Shown here piece after piece: positions 18,175-26,924 of a DNA stretch of 35,838 nt (position 1 is the stretch's first letter; each line of letters begins with the position of its first letter). The stretch spans positions 1-35,838 of the forward strand of contig JACRKA010000055.1 in NCBI GenBank assembly GCA_016219905.1, in the 5' to 3' direction. Position numbers and translations under genes: made by a program. The notes under the pieces are model-generated. The model did not search any database, was not told the origin of the DNA, and worked only from the letters and a program-made list of their open reading frames with translations. Source of the DNA: Verrucomicrobiota bacterium. Its GTDB lineage: Bacteria; Verrucomicrobiota; Verrucomicrobiia; CAIQCK01.

Positions 18175-20654
18175 TCATGCGCATTACGCATTACGCATTA
18201 CGCATTACGCCCGCCCTCGCCGTCGTCGCGTTGCTGACTCCCGCATCGCTCCGCGCCGACCTGCCGCCGGTTCGCGGCGAACGCGCGGTGTTTGCCATCA
18301 GCGAGGATGTGGTGGTGGCCCAGCCGGCGCGTTTCGGCGCGAACCTCCAGCCGCCGGCGATGTCGCATTGGTCCGAGGAGCCGTTTCACAACCAGTGGTG
18401 GCTCCATCCGAATCTCAATCCGCTCGAAGCCCGCGTGAAGAACCTCGCCACCGGCGGCGGCGCGGACTTCATCGAATGCCTGACTCGCTGGCAAGGCAGC
18501 CAAGGATCGGGCATGGGCTGGTATGATGTGTTTCGCGACGGATTTTTTGACGGCGGCAACGTCACGGTCTATCGGCACGGAGGCGGCAAGACCGCGCTCG
18601 TGCGCGAGGGCCGGATCAAATCCTACAAGGCGTCGCGGGAAGGCGTGAACCGGCTTTGGTTCGACAAGCCGGGACCTGAGGTGAAGGCGGGCGATGAGTT
18701 CATCATTCGCATCACGCGCGGCGACGTTCCCGCCGGCGCCACGCGCACGATGGAGGGCCGCCCGTTCATCATGCGCGGGTTCATGATCTTCGACCGGCAG
18801 CGCGAGCAGCAGTTTGCCGACGCCGGCGGCAAGATGGTCGTGGACAGCGATGCGCCTCCCGGCGGTGGCCGCGGCAGCCTGCGCGTGAGCGTGCCGGCCG
18901 GCGCGACGCCTGTTGGCATCGGCACGTGGCTGATCTCCGCGGAGAAGAGCGACTGGCCGCGGTTCAAGGAGGGCAAATCCTACGAACTGCGATTCTGGGC
19001 CAGGCAACAAGGCATGGCCACCGGCGCGGTGCGAGTGCGCGTGGCGTCGCTGAAGGAAGCCGCCGTCACCGTCGGACGCGAATGGAAGGAGCACGTCGTG
19101 GAGTTCATCGGCGCGCCGCCGAAACGGGCCGCCGAGCCGCTGGAGTTCGGTATCGGCGAAGCCGGCACGCTCTGGCTCGACAACGTCGTCATCTTTGAGA
19201 AAGGCGTGGCGCCGTGGGCGTTTTATCCGGAGATCGTCGAGACGCTGAAGGATTACCGCCCCGGCCATCTGCGGCTCTGGGCGCTCCAGTGCAACCGCGG
19301 TTTCGGCCGGTCGCTCGACTCCGCGCTCGGGCCGGTGTTGGAGAGCGACACCGAGTTCGGCGAGTTGAGCGGCGGCGCGCCCACCAACGCGACGGGCCTG
19401 CACCAGCAACTCGAATTCTGCGCGGCCATCGGCACGCGGCCCTGGATCATCGTCTCCACGCTCGCCACGCTGGAGGAACATCGCCAGCTTATCGAATACC
19501 TCGCTGGCCCCGCCGACTCGCCCTTCGGAAAAAAACGCGCCGCGTGGGGACGGCGCGCGCCGTGGACCGACAGCTTCGATACCATTTACATCGAGACAGG
19601 CAACGAGACGTGGAACGGCATGTTCGGCCCGCAGTGCTTCTCCGGCCGGCCGGAAGATTACGGCAGCTACTCGGAGTTGATCTTCCAAACCATGAAGACC
19701 AGCCCGCACTTCCAGCCGGCTAGGTTCAAGTTCATCCTCAATGGCTGGGTCGCCGTCACCAACCGCAAGTGGGGCTACGGCCCGCTGGCGCTCTCGACCT
19801 GTCCGAGCGCCGACGCCTCCGACATCGCCTACTACACGGGCGGCTGGGATGCCGTCGGGTTGATCAAAGCCGAGGATGAACGCAGCGGCTGGTTCAACGT
19901 TCTCACCTACTCCTGCCGCATGTTGCGCCCGCGTTCGCTCGAATATGCCCAGGTGATGAAGGAGATCTCCGCCGAGCGCGGCCGGCCCGTGTCGCCGATG
20001 GTCTATGAAGCCGGCCCCGGCTACACGTTGCCCGGCCCCGGCAAGTTCAACCGCAAGGAACAGGACGAAGGCAAATCCATGGCCCAGGCCGTCAACTCGC
20101 TGGACATCTTCATGACCAACCTCGCCGCCGGTTACGCCGAGCAATCATTCTTCCTCTTCCGCAACGGCCACTACTGGTCCTCCCACAACCGCCAGTGGCA
20201 GGAACACATCGCTTGGAAGGCGCTCAAGCTGCGCAACCGGCTGCTCGAAGGCGACCTCATCACCGCCACCGCCCGCGAAATGGTGCTCGTGGATTTGCCC
20301 GAGGCCGAGGCCGTCGTCCTCAGCCAAAGCAACAGCGCCGACCGCAGGGCGCGGAAGTTTCCCGCCGTCAGCGATGTGCCGCTGGTGGCCTGTTACCCGT
20401 TCAAGCAGGGCAACCGCTACGCCATCATGCTTTACTCCCGCCGCCTCGATGCGCCCACGCCCGTGACGCTCGAACTCCCCTACGCGCCGGCCCCCGAAGT
20501 GGAAATCCACACGCTTGCCGCCAAGCCCGACACCCACAACGTGGACGACGAACTCGTGAAAGTGAAAGTCGAGACGCGCAACGACTTCGCCCGGAAATAC
20601 CAGCTCACACTCCCGCCATGCGGCGTGATGGTGCTGGTCAACAAAGCGCGATGA
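18171..20654 (+). CDS. Large secreted protein: CBM-like domain plus GH-A clan-like TIM barrel
   Basis: ATG overlaps the upstream stop (ATGA). SYELRFWARQQG..WLDNVVIFE is CBM-like; FDTIYIETGNETWNGMFGP contains a Gly-Asn-Glu motif as in GH51/GH39-type acid/base regions. Confidence 0.65.
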   Translation: MIMRITHYALRITPALAVVALLTPASLRADLPPVRGERAVFAISEDVVVAQPARFGANLQPPAMSHWSEEPFHNQWWLHPNLNPLEARVKNLATGGGADFIECLTRWQGSQGSGMGWYDVFRDGFFDGGNVTVYRHGGGKTALVREGRIKSYKASREGVNRLWFDKPGPEVKAGDEFIIRITRGDVPAGATRTMEGRPFIMRGFMIFDRQREQQFADAGGKMVVDSDAPPGGGRGSLRVSVPAGATPVGIGTWLISAEKSDWPRFKEGKSYELRFWARQQGMATGAVRVRVASLKEAAVTVGREWKEHVVEFIGAPPKRAAEPLEFGIGEAGTLWLDNVVIFEKGVAPWAFYPEIVETLKDYRPGHLRLWALQCNRGFGRSLDSALGPVLESDTEFGELSGGAPTNATGLHQQLEFCAAIGTRPWIIVSTLATLEEHRQLIEYLAGPADSPFGKKRAAWGRRAPWTDSFDTIYIETGNETWNGMFGPQCFSGRPEDYGSYSELIFQTMKTSPHFQPARFKFILNGWVAVTNRKWGYGPLALSTCPSADASDIAYYTGGWDAVGLIKAEDERSGWFNVLTYSCRMLRPRSLEYAQVMKEISAERGRPVSPMVYEAGPGYTLPGPGKFNRKEQDEGKSMAQAVNSLDIFMTNLAAGYAEQSFFLFRNGHYWSSHNRQWQEHIAWKALKLRNRLLEGDLITATAREMVLVDLPEAEAVVLSQSNSADRRARKFPAVSDVPLVACYPFKQGNRYAIMLYSRRLDAPTPVTLELPYAPAPEVEIHTLAAKPDTHNVDDELVKVKVETRNDFARKYQLTLPPCGVMVLVNKAR
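18181..18208. repeat. Heptanucleotide tandem repeat (GCATTAC)x4
   Basis: gcattacgcattacgcattacgcattac immediately after the start codon(s) of the 18171 CDS. Confidence 0.9.
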
Positions 20655-20666
20655 AAGCCCCGTGAG

Positions 20667-23018
20667 ATGAAAACCGCAGCCATTATCTTCGCCGTCGCCG
20701 CCACCGCCCACGCCGCGCCGCTGCTCTACGACATGGGCACCGAGAAGTCGGAGGTCTGGCCCGGCTTCACGCAGGTCACGCCCAAGAGCGCGGGCTGGCA
20801 GCGCAAGGACGGCCTCACCGCCTCGGCGCGCGCCTACCGCGAGATGGTCGAGGACAAGCGGCGCGGCCGTGAGGAGCAACCGCCAATCTGGACCAACCCG
20901 ATCACCGAGGACGCCGTCATCGGCGAAAGCGAGAACGTGTTCCTCATGGCCGCGCCGCCGGGCGACTACAATCTCTATGTCGTCTGCGGCACGAGCGACT
21001 CGAAGTATCGCGCGCAGTTCTTCGACTTTATCGTGCAGGCCGGCAGGCAGACGCAGCACGTCCAGATCGAAGGCTGCTACCAGTTCCGCACGCTCCGGTT
21101 CCGCGTGTCTGTGCCCCGTAGGCCAGACACTCCTGTCTGGCCAGCAAAGACAGACCCGAAGACCGGGAAGGCCAGACAAGAGTGTCTGGCCTACGAGCCG
21201 CTCGCCATCAAGTTCGCGCCGCGCAGCAAGTGGGTCGTCAATGCCATCATGGCGTGGACCGATGCCGACGCGGCGCGCGTCGAGAAGGAAATCATCACGC
21301 CGTTCGAGGAATGGACCGTCCGCATGCCGCCAGAGCAATGGGCGAAGTGGAAGCAAGACCCGGAGCCGCCGACCGGCCCGATGCCGAAGCTGGACGCTGC
21401 GGACGAGAAGCGCGGCTTCGCCATCTGGTCGCGGCACTACCTAGAGTGCGTCTATCCGCACACCAACCCGCGCGCCGAGGACCTCAACCCCGAACTGCGC
21501 GCGTTCGCGACGCCGGGCGAGTTCGAGCCGGTGAACTTCATCGTCCGCCCGCTGCGCGACCTCGCCAACGCGAAGGTCAGCGTCAGCGCCATCGGACCGA
21601 TAGCGGCGAAGAACGTCGAGGTGCGCCGCGTCCGCTACATGCTGGCGCGACCGAACTACACGGTGCTCCATCGTTGCCGCATCGTGCCCGACGTGCTGGA
21701 GCGGTTCGAGGGCGGCGATCTCAAGGCCGGCGAGAACGCGCGCTTCTGGCTGACAATCCGCGTTCCCGACAACGCCCCGGCGGGCGAGTATCGCGGCAAT
21801 GTCACGTTCACCTGCGCGGGCGGCAAGGCCGTCGTGCCGGTGAAGCTGCGCGTGCTTCCGTTCAAGCTGCGCGACGACCCGGCGAAGATTTTCGGCATCT
21901 ACTACCATCATCCGCTCGACCGCGCTGCCGAGGCGAAGGACGATGTCTCGCGCGAGTATTGGCGGCGCAAAGCCGACCTGGAGCACGCCGACATGGTCAC
22001 CCACGGCACGCGCAACGTTGTGCTCTCGCTCTGGTGCCCGGCCGCTGACAAAGACGGCAAGTTCGACATCAAGTGGGACACGCTCGCCGAGAAAATCGCG
22101 TTGTGGAAAAAGCACGGCTTTGTCGGGCCGATGGTCATGGGCATCAACAGCGGCGGCGTCTATCATAAATATATGAAGGAGTCGCCCGGCTCGCACCTGC
22201 GCGGCGTGAAGGATCCGCCGGAGGAGTTCAGCCGCGAGATGACCGCGATGGTGCGCGCCATCGAGGCGGGGCGGAAGGAGCGCGGTTGGCCGGAGTTCCT
22301 CTACTACCCGGTGGACGAACCAAGCACGAACCCCGACTCGGTGAATTTCATGGTGAAAGTGCTGAAGGCGTGCAAGGCCGCGGGCGTGCGGACCTACGTA
22401 ACGGCCGACCCGACGCACGAGCAGTTCGAGCCGATGCGACCGTTCATTGACGTGTGGAGCACGCAGCCGTTCGCGCCGGACCGCGAGACGGTGCTCGCCG
22501 ACATGAAGGCGCGGAATGTTGAGTATTGGTGCTACCCCAATCACGTCAACGGCGAGAACGACCACACGCCGGTGACCGGCGCGCGGATGACCTACGGCTT
22601 CGGCTTCTGGCGCAGCGGATTCCTGACGCTCAATCCGTGGATTTACCAGGCCAGCGGGGGCGACCCGTGGAACTACCTCGACAGTTCCTCGATGGATTTC
22701 TTCAACCGCAGCGAGCGGGACGGCGCGCCGATTCCCGTGGCGATGTGGGAGGCGTATCGCGAAGGCTACGACGATTACCTCTACATCTACACGTTGGAGC
22801 GACTCATCGCCGAGGCGAAGAAGAGCGCAAAGCCTGTCGCGCAAAATGCCGCGACAGAGGCGGATCAGGAATTGAAATCGGTCTGGGACGCCATCCGCGT
22901 GCAGTTGAAATACAAGCACGACGACCTCTGGTCGCCGGCGGAGTTCGACGTTTACCGCTGGATGGTGGCGCGGCAGATTCTCGCGCTGCAATCGGCGATG
23001 GGCGGGCGCGGCCGTTAG
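20667..23018 (+). CDS. Secreted DUF4091 / GH123-like protein
   Basis: Signal peptide MKTAAIIFAVAATAHA; FLYYPVDEP (Asp-Glu pair), YWCYPNH, GFWRSGFLTLNPWIYQ and AMWEAYREGYDDYLYIYTLERLI fit DUF4091/GH123-like enzymes. Confidence 0.75.
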   Translation: MKTAAIIFAVAATAHAAPLLYDMGTEKSEVWPGFTQVTPKSAGWQRKDGLTASARAYREMVEDKRRGREEQPPIWTNPITEDAVIGESENVFLMAAPPGDYNLYVVCGTSDSKYRAQFFDFIVQAGRQTQHVQIEGCYQFRTLRFRVSVPRRPDTPVWPAKTDPKTGKARQECLAYEPLAIKFAPRSKWVVNAIMAWTDADAARVEKEIITPFEEWTVRMPPEQWAKWKQDPEPPTGPMPKLDAADEKRGFAIWSRHYLECVYPHTNPRAEDLNPELRAFATPGEFEPVNFIVRPLRDLANAKVSVSAIGPIAAKNVEVRRVRYMLARPNYTVLHRCRIVPDVLERFEGGDLKAGENARFWLTIRVPDNAPAGEYRGNVTFTCAGGKAVVPVKLRVLPFKLRDDPAKIFGIYYHHPLDRAAEAKDDVSREYWRRKADLEHADMVTHGTRNVVLSLWCPAADKDGKFDIKWDTLAEKIALWKKHGFVGPMVMGINSGGVYHKYMKESPGSHLRGVKDPPEEFSREMTAMVRAIEAGRKERGWPEFLYYPVDEPSTNPDSVNFMVKVLKACKAAGVRTYVTADPTHEQFEPMRPFIDVWSTQPFAPDRETVLADMKARNVEYWCYPNHVNGENDHTPVTGARMTYGFGFWRSGFLTLNPWIYQASGGDPWNYLDSSSMDFFNRSERDGAPIPVAMWEAYREGYDDYLYIYTLERLIAEAKKSAKPVAQNAATEADQELKSVWDAIRVQLKYKHDDLWSPAEFDVYRWMVARQILALQSAMGGRGR
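21117..21195. repeat. 79-nt palindromic element in-frame inside the DUF4091-like CDS
   Basis: Left arm cgtaggccagacactcctgtctggcc (21117-21142), right arm ggccagacaagagtgtctggcctacg (21170-21195), 25/26 complementary; each arm is itself a hairpin (ggccagaca-N4-tgtctggcc). Confidence 0.92.
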
Positions 23019-23860
23019 CGGGTCAGGAGCACGGGCACGTCGCTCTTGCGGATGACGTGGCTGGTGGTGGAGCCGAGCACGAACTCGCGGATGCGGGTGT
23101 GGCCGTAGGCGCCCATGACGATGAGGTCCATTTTCTCCCGCTGGGCGAAGCCGAGGATTTCCTTTTCGGGATGACCGACGCGCGTGACGCCGCGCGGGCT
23201 GAGGCCGTGGTCCTTGGCCGTGCGCATCGCATCGGCGAGCAATTCTGCCGCGGCCGACTCCGGCTCGCTTGGCGCGACGGTGAGGATCGTCAGCGGCAGG
23301 CCAAGCGCCCGGACCAACTCGATGGCGACCTGGAGCGAATTGCTGGAGTGCTCGCTGCCGTCGTAGGCCATGAGGACCTGGCGCACCTCGCGGAACGCGG
23401 ACGGCGTGACGAGGCAGGGCTTGATGGAGCGGCGGACGACGTTCTCGACGCTGGAACCCATGAGCGGGCCGAGCCATCGCGCGTGTTCGCCGCGCTGGCC
23501 GAGCACGACCAGCTCGGTGCGCTTCTCCTCCTCGACGATGTTGTCGAGCAGGCCGCCGGTGCGGTGGAGGACGTCGCACGGCACGCCGGCCTTGCCGCAA
23601 CGGTCGGCGACCGCGGCGAGGATGACGCCCGCGCGCTGCTTCTGGACCTCCTGCAGTTGCGGCAGCAGCGCCTGATAAGGCTGCGCGCCGATGGCGCCGG
23701 AGATGTCGGCCAAGAGCGGCCCTTCGAGCAACCGGATGTCGGTGACGTGCAGCGCGCTGATGCGCGCGCTCAGTTTGCGCGCGAACCAGATGGCGTAGTC
23801 GCCGGCGACCGTGGCGTATTCGGAACCGTCGGTGCAGTAGAGAATGCTCTTTATCATCAC
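23015..23860 (-). CDS. Universal stress protein (tandem UspA domains)
   Basis: ILYCTDGSEYATVAGDYAIWFA and second-domain VLMAYDGSEHSSNSLQVAIELV; C-terminal DLIVMGAYGHTRIREFVLGSTTSHVIRKSDVPVLL. Confidence 0.93.
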   Translation of the reverse strand: MMIKSILYCTDGSEYATVAGDYAIWFARKLSARISALHVTDIRLLEGPLLADISGAIGAQPYQALLPQLQEVQKQRAGVILAAVADRCGKAGVPCDVLHRTGGLLDNIVEEEKRTELVVLGQRGEHARWLGPLMGSSVENVVRRSIKPCLVTPSAFREVRQVLMAYDGSEHSSNSLQVAIELVRALGLPLTILTVAPSEPESAAAELLADAMRTAKDHGLSPRGVTRVGHPEKEILGFAQREKMDLIVMGAYGHTRIREFVLGSTTSHVIRKSDVPVLLTR

Positions 23861-23931
23861 GTCCTCCTTTTGCTGGCTAACTATCCGCTACAACTGCGCG
23901 GGAATCAAAACCGGAAACCGGCACCGGGCGC

Positions 23932-24732
23932 TTACTTCGCGGCGGCCTGCGGCGCGTCGGGCAGCAGCGTCACGGTGCCTTGCAGCCCGGCCTTGATCTC
24001 ATGCTTCGGGTTCGCGATGAGCACCTTGATGCGGAACCCGCCGCTGGCGGCATCCACCACTGCGTCCACGTAAACGACCTCGCCGGCCACCACGCGGTTG
24101 CCCAGCAACGGGATCCGGACCTCGGCCTTCTGGCCCGTATGAACCTGCGCGACGTATTTGGCGTCCGGAAAAGCCATCATGTAGAGCGAGTCAATGTGCG
24201 CGACCTTCATGATGTTCTCGACGCCCGCGGTGACCACCAGCACCTCGCCGGGTTTCTTCATGTGCTTGAGGACGACGCAACGGATCGGCGCGCGGATGAT
24301 CTTCATCTCGATGTTTTCCTGCGTGGTCTTCAACTGCGCCTCCGCCTGCGCCACCAGCGCAGCCGACTGGAGGTAATTGAGCCGCTTGGCGCGCAGGTCC
24401 TCATCGGTGGCGATCTTCTGCTCCTGCAGCTTGCGGGTGGCCTCGTAATCCAACTGGTATCGCTCCACCTGGCAGCGCGCGCTCTCCAGTTGCGCCTTGC
24501 GCAAATCCAGTTCAAACCGCTCCAGGTTGTCGCGCAACTTGACCAGCGGGGCGTCCTTGGCCACCGCCTCGCCCTCGTCGGCCATCCAGAGGATCAGGCC
24601 GCGCATCTCGCTGCCGATGTGGATCTCCTCCAGTGGCGTGAGGATGCCGCTGGCCGTGACCGGCTCGGCCGCCAGCGCGCCCCGCGCGCCCACCACCGCG
24701 AGCAACAGCAGCAGCTTGAAGAAAGTTCTCAT
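23932..24732 (-). CDS. HlyD/RND-type periplasmic adaptor subunit
   Basis: Signal peptide MRTFFKLLLLLAVVGARGALA; ASGILTPLEEIHIGSEMRGLI, DAPLVKLRDN, coiled-coil LDLRKAQLESARCQVERYQ, IRAPIRCVVLKHMKKPGEVL. Confidence 0.85.
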   Translation of the reverse strand: MRTFFKLLLLLAVVGARGALAAEPVTASGILTPLEEIHIGSEMRGLILWMADEGEAVAKDAPLVKLRDNLERFELDLRKAQLESARCQVERYQLDYEATRKLQEQKIATDEDLRAKRLNYLQSAALVAQAEAQLKTTQENIEMKIIRAPIRCVVLKHMKKPGEVLVVTAGVENIMKVAHIDSLYMMAFPDAKYVAQVHTGQKAEVRIPLLGNRVVAGEVVYVDAVVDAASGGFRIKVLIANPKHEIKAGLQGTVTLLPDAPQAAAK

Positions 24733-24918
24733 GTCACTGGCTGGGCGCGTCACCTGTCCGCGGACTCTGACCTCATGGCGGCAACCCTACCGCCGCACCC
24801 CACACCCAGTCAATACTCCGCCCGTGAGTGGCGTTGGGCTTTGACAAGCGGCGGCGCGCGGGGCTAAAAGCGGCGTCACTCTCAGCACGCCCATTGCCCG
24901 CGAAGGATCGCGCAAACC

Positions 24919-26856
24919 ATGAAACCCACTGTGATCACCTGCATCGCGTTGTTGACCGTAACATGCGCCGTCGCTGGACTGGCCCAGGCGGCGGAGAACC
25001 CGCGGACCTTCCACGTCAGTGCCGCATCCGGCGATGACAGCAACTCTGGTCTCTCGCCGCGAGCGCCGTGGCGCAGCCTCGACAAGGTCAACGCCGCGGA
25101 ACTCCGGCCCGGCGACAAGGTGCTCTTCAAACGCGGTGACATCTGGCGCGGGCAACTGGTCCCGCAGAGTGGCAAGCTGGGCGTGCCGATCACCTACGCC
25201 GCCTACGGCAAAGGCGACCGGCCGCTGCTGCTCGGCTCGGTCCGTTGCGACAAGCCGGGCGACTGGCGGCACGAAGGCGGCAACATCTGGGCCACCGCAA
25301 AGCCCGTCTTTACGGAACTGGAGACACGCAACGATCTCGCGGCGTTGCGGTGGTCGGTCCATGCCGAGTCCGGCGCGAAGGTCAGGGCGACGACATCCGA
25401 AGTAGGCGCCGACGTAAGGAGGCGGTCCGATCAATCCGCAAATCCAACGCGCCTCCTCACGTCGGCGCCTACACCCATGACGCAAATCGAGTGCGCCGCC
25501 AGCGGCACGGCAGGAAATCACATCCAGGTTTACGCCGGCGGTTTCTCGATCAAGGAAGGCGACTACTATGCCTTCAGCTTCCGCGCCCGATGCACCAAGC
25601 CGTTTGTCCTGCGCAACGTCAGCCTGATGAACCAGTCGCCGCCGTGGAAGAGCTACGGCCGCGGCAGCGCGGTGGAGTTCAACGTCGGCGCGGACTGGAC
25701 CAGATGCGCAGTCCGTTTCAAGGCCACGAAAACGGCCGACGACGGACGGATCACTGTCTATCTCGGCGGCGCGCTGCCCGCCGGCGCGACGTTCTGCTTC
25801 CAGCCCGTCTCGTGGAAACGGCTCCGGTGCAATGAAGCCGACCTGCTGTCGGTGGATGTCGGCAACATCATCTTCGACCACGGCAAGGCCGTCGGCGTGA
25901 AGAAATGGAAAGCCGCCGACCTCAAGCAGCCGGGCGACTACTGGTATGACGGCGCCAACTGGCAGGTGAAGCTCTATTCGGAGAAGAACCCCGCCGAGTC
26001 ACACAAGAGCATCGAGCTGGCGCTGCGCCGGCATATCATCAGCCAAGGTGGCGTGGGCCACGTCGTCTATGAGAACCTCGCCGTGAGCTGTGGCGCGGCG
26101 CACGGTTTCGGCGGCGGCTCGACGCGCGGCATTGTCATCCGCAACTGCGACATCTCATGGATCGGCGGCGGCCACCAGTTCACCCATCCCGGAGGAAGGC
26201 CCGTCCGCTTCGGCAACGGCATCGAGTTCTGGTCGAGCGCGCGCGACTGCCTTGTCGAGGGCTGCCGCCTCTGGGAAATCTACGACGCCGCGCTCACCAA
26301 CCAGGGCAGCGGCACCAACCAGCAGGTCAACATCACCTACCGCGACAACGTCATCTGGAACTCCGAGTATTCGTTCGAGTATTGGAACCGCGGCTCCGCG
26401 TCCGTCACGCGCAACATCCGCTTCGACCACAACACCTGCGTCAACGCCGGCTTCGGCTGGGGCCACGCCCAGCGTCCCGACCGCAACGGCCGCCATCTCA
26501 TGTTCTACCACAACCCGGCGCAGACCTCGGAGTTCCACGTCCGCGACAACATCTTCTGCAACGCCACCGAGAGCGCCCTGCGGATGTGGAACGATTGGAC
26601 CGCCGGCCTGACGATGGACCGCAACTGCTGGTTCCAGCGCGGTGACGTGCTGATGCTGCTCCTGAAGTCGCCGTTCGCGCCCGGCCAGTTCGCGGAGTTC
26701 CAGACGCAAAGCAAACTCGACGCCCACTCCCTCGTCGCCGACCCGAAGTTCATCAACGCCGACAAGCTCGACTTCCGTCTTGCTCCCGACAGCCCCGCGC
26801 GCAAGCTCGCCGCCGGCGGCGGGCCGGTGGGATCACGGAAACGGCTGCGGGAGTAG
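24919..26856 (+). CDS. Secreted right-handed parallel beta-helix protein with embedded CBM-like domain
   Basis: Signal peptide; TFHVSAASGDDSNSGLSPRAPWRSLDKVNA start typical of the family; GIVIRNCDISWIGGG, CLVEGCRLWEIYDAALTNQ, NITYRDNVIWNSEYSFEYW rungs; CBM-like DYYAFSFRARCTKPF segment. Confidence 0.85.
   Translation: MKPTVITCIALLTVTCAVAGLAQAAENPRTFHVSAASGDDSNSGLSPRAPWRSLDKVNAAELRPGDKVLFKRGDIWRGQLVPQSGKLGVPITYAAYGKGDRPLLLGSVRCDKPGDWRHEGGNIWATAKPVFTELETRNDLAALRWSVHAESGAKVRATTSEVGADVRRRSDQSANPTRLLTSAPTPMTQIECAASGTAGNHIQVYAGGFSIKEGDYYAFSFRARCTKPFVLRNVSLMNQSPPWKSYGRGSAVEFNVGADWTRCAVRFKATKTADDGRITVYLGGALPAGATFCFQPVSWKRLRCNEADLLSVDVGNIIFDHGKAVGVKKWKAADLKQPGDYWYDGANWQVKLYSEKNPAESHKSIELALRRHIISQGGVGHVVYENLAVSCGAAHGFGGGSTRGIVIRNCDISWIGGGHQFTHPGGRPVRFGNGIEFWSSARDCLVEGCRLWEIYDAALTNQGSGTNQQVNITYRDNVIWNSEYSFEYWNRGSASVTRNIRFDHNTCVNAGFGWGHAQRPDRNGRHLMFYHNPAQTSEFHVRDNIFCNATESALRMWNDWTAGLTMDRNCWFQRGDVLMLLLKSPFAPGQFAEFQTQSKLDAHSLVADPKFINADKLDFRLAPDSPARKLAAGGGPVGSRKRLRE
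25402..25472. repeat. 71-nt palindromic element in-frame inside the beta-helix CDS
   Basis: Left gtaggcgccgacgtaaggaggcg (25402-25424), right cgcctcctcacgtcggcgcctac (25450-25472), 22/23 complementary. Confidence 0.92.
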
Positions 26857-26924
26857 CGGCGGGAATGGAATGGAATTGCCTGGAGCTTGCTGTTAGCGTT
26901 GCTGCAAGCGAAACAAGACACCCC

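Noticed and set aside
18198-20144. 648-aa minus-strand ORF
   Set aside because: Antisense shadow of the CBM/TIM-barrel CDS; low-complexity composition.
21441-23600. 719-aa minus-strand ORF spanning the DUF4091 and usp genes
   Set aside because: Antisense to DUF4091 and an out-of-frame read of usp; no domain signal.
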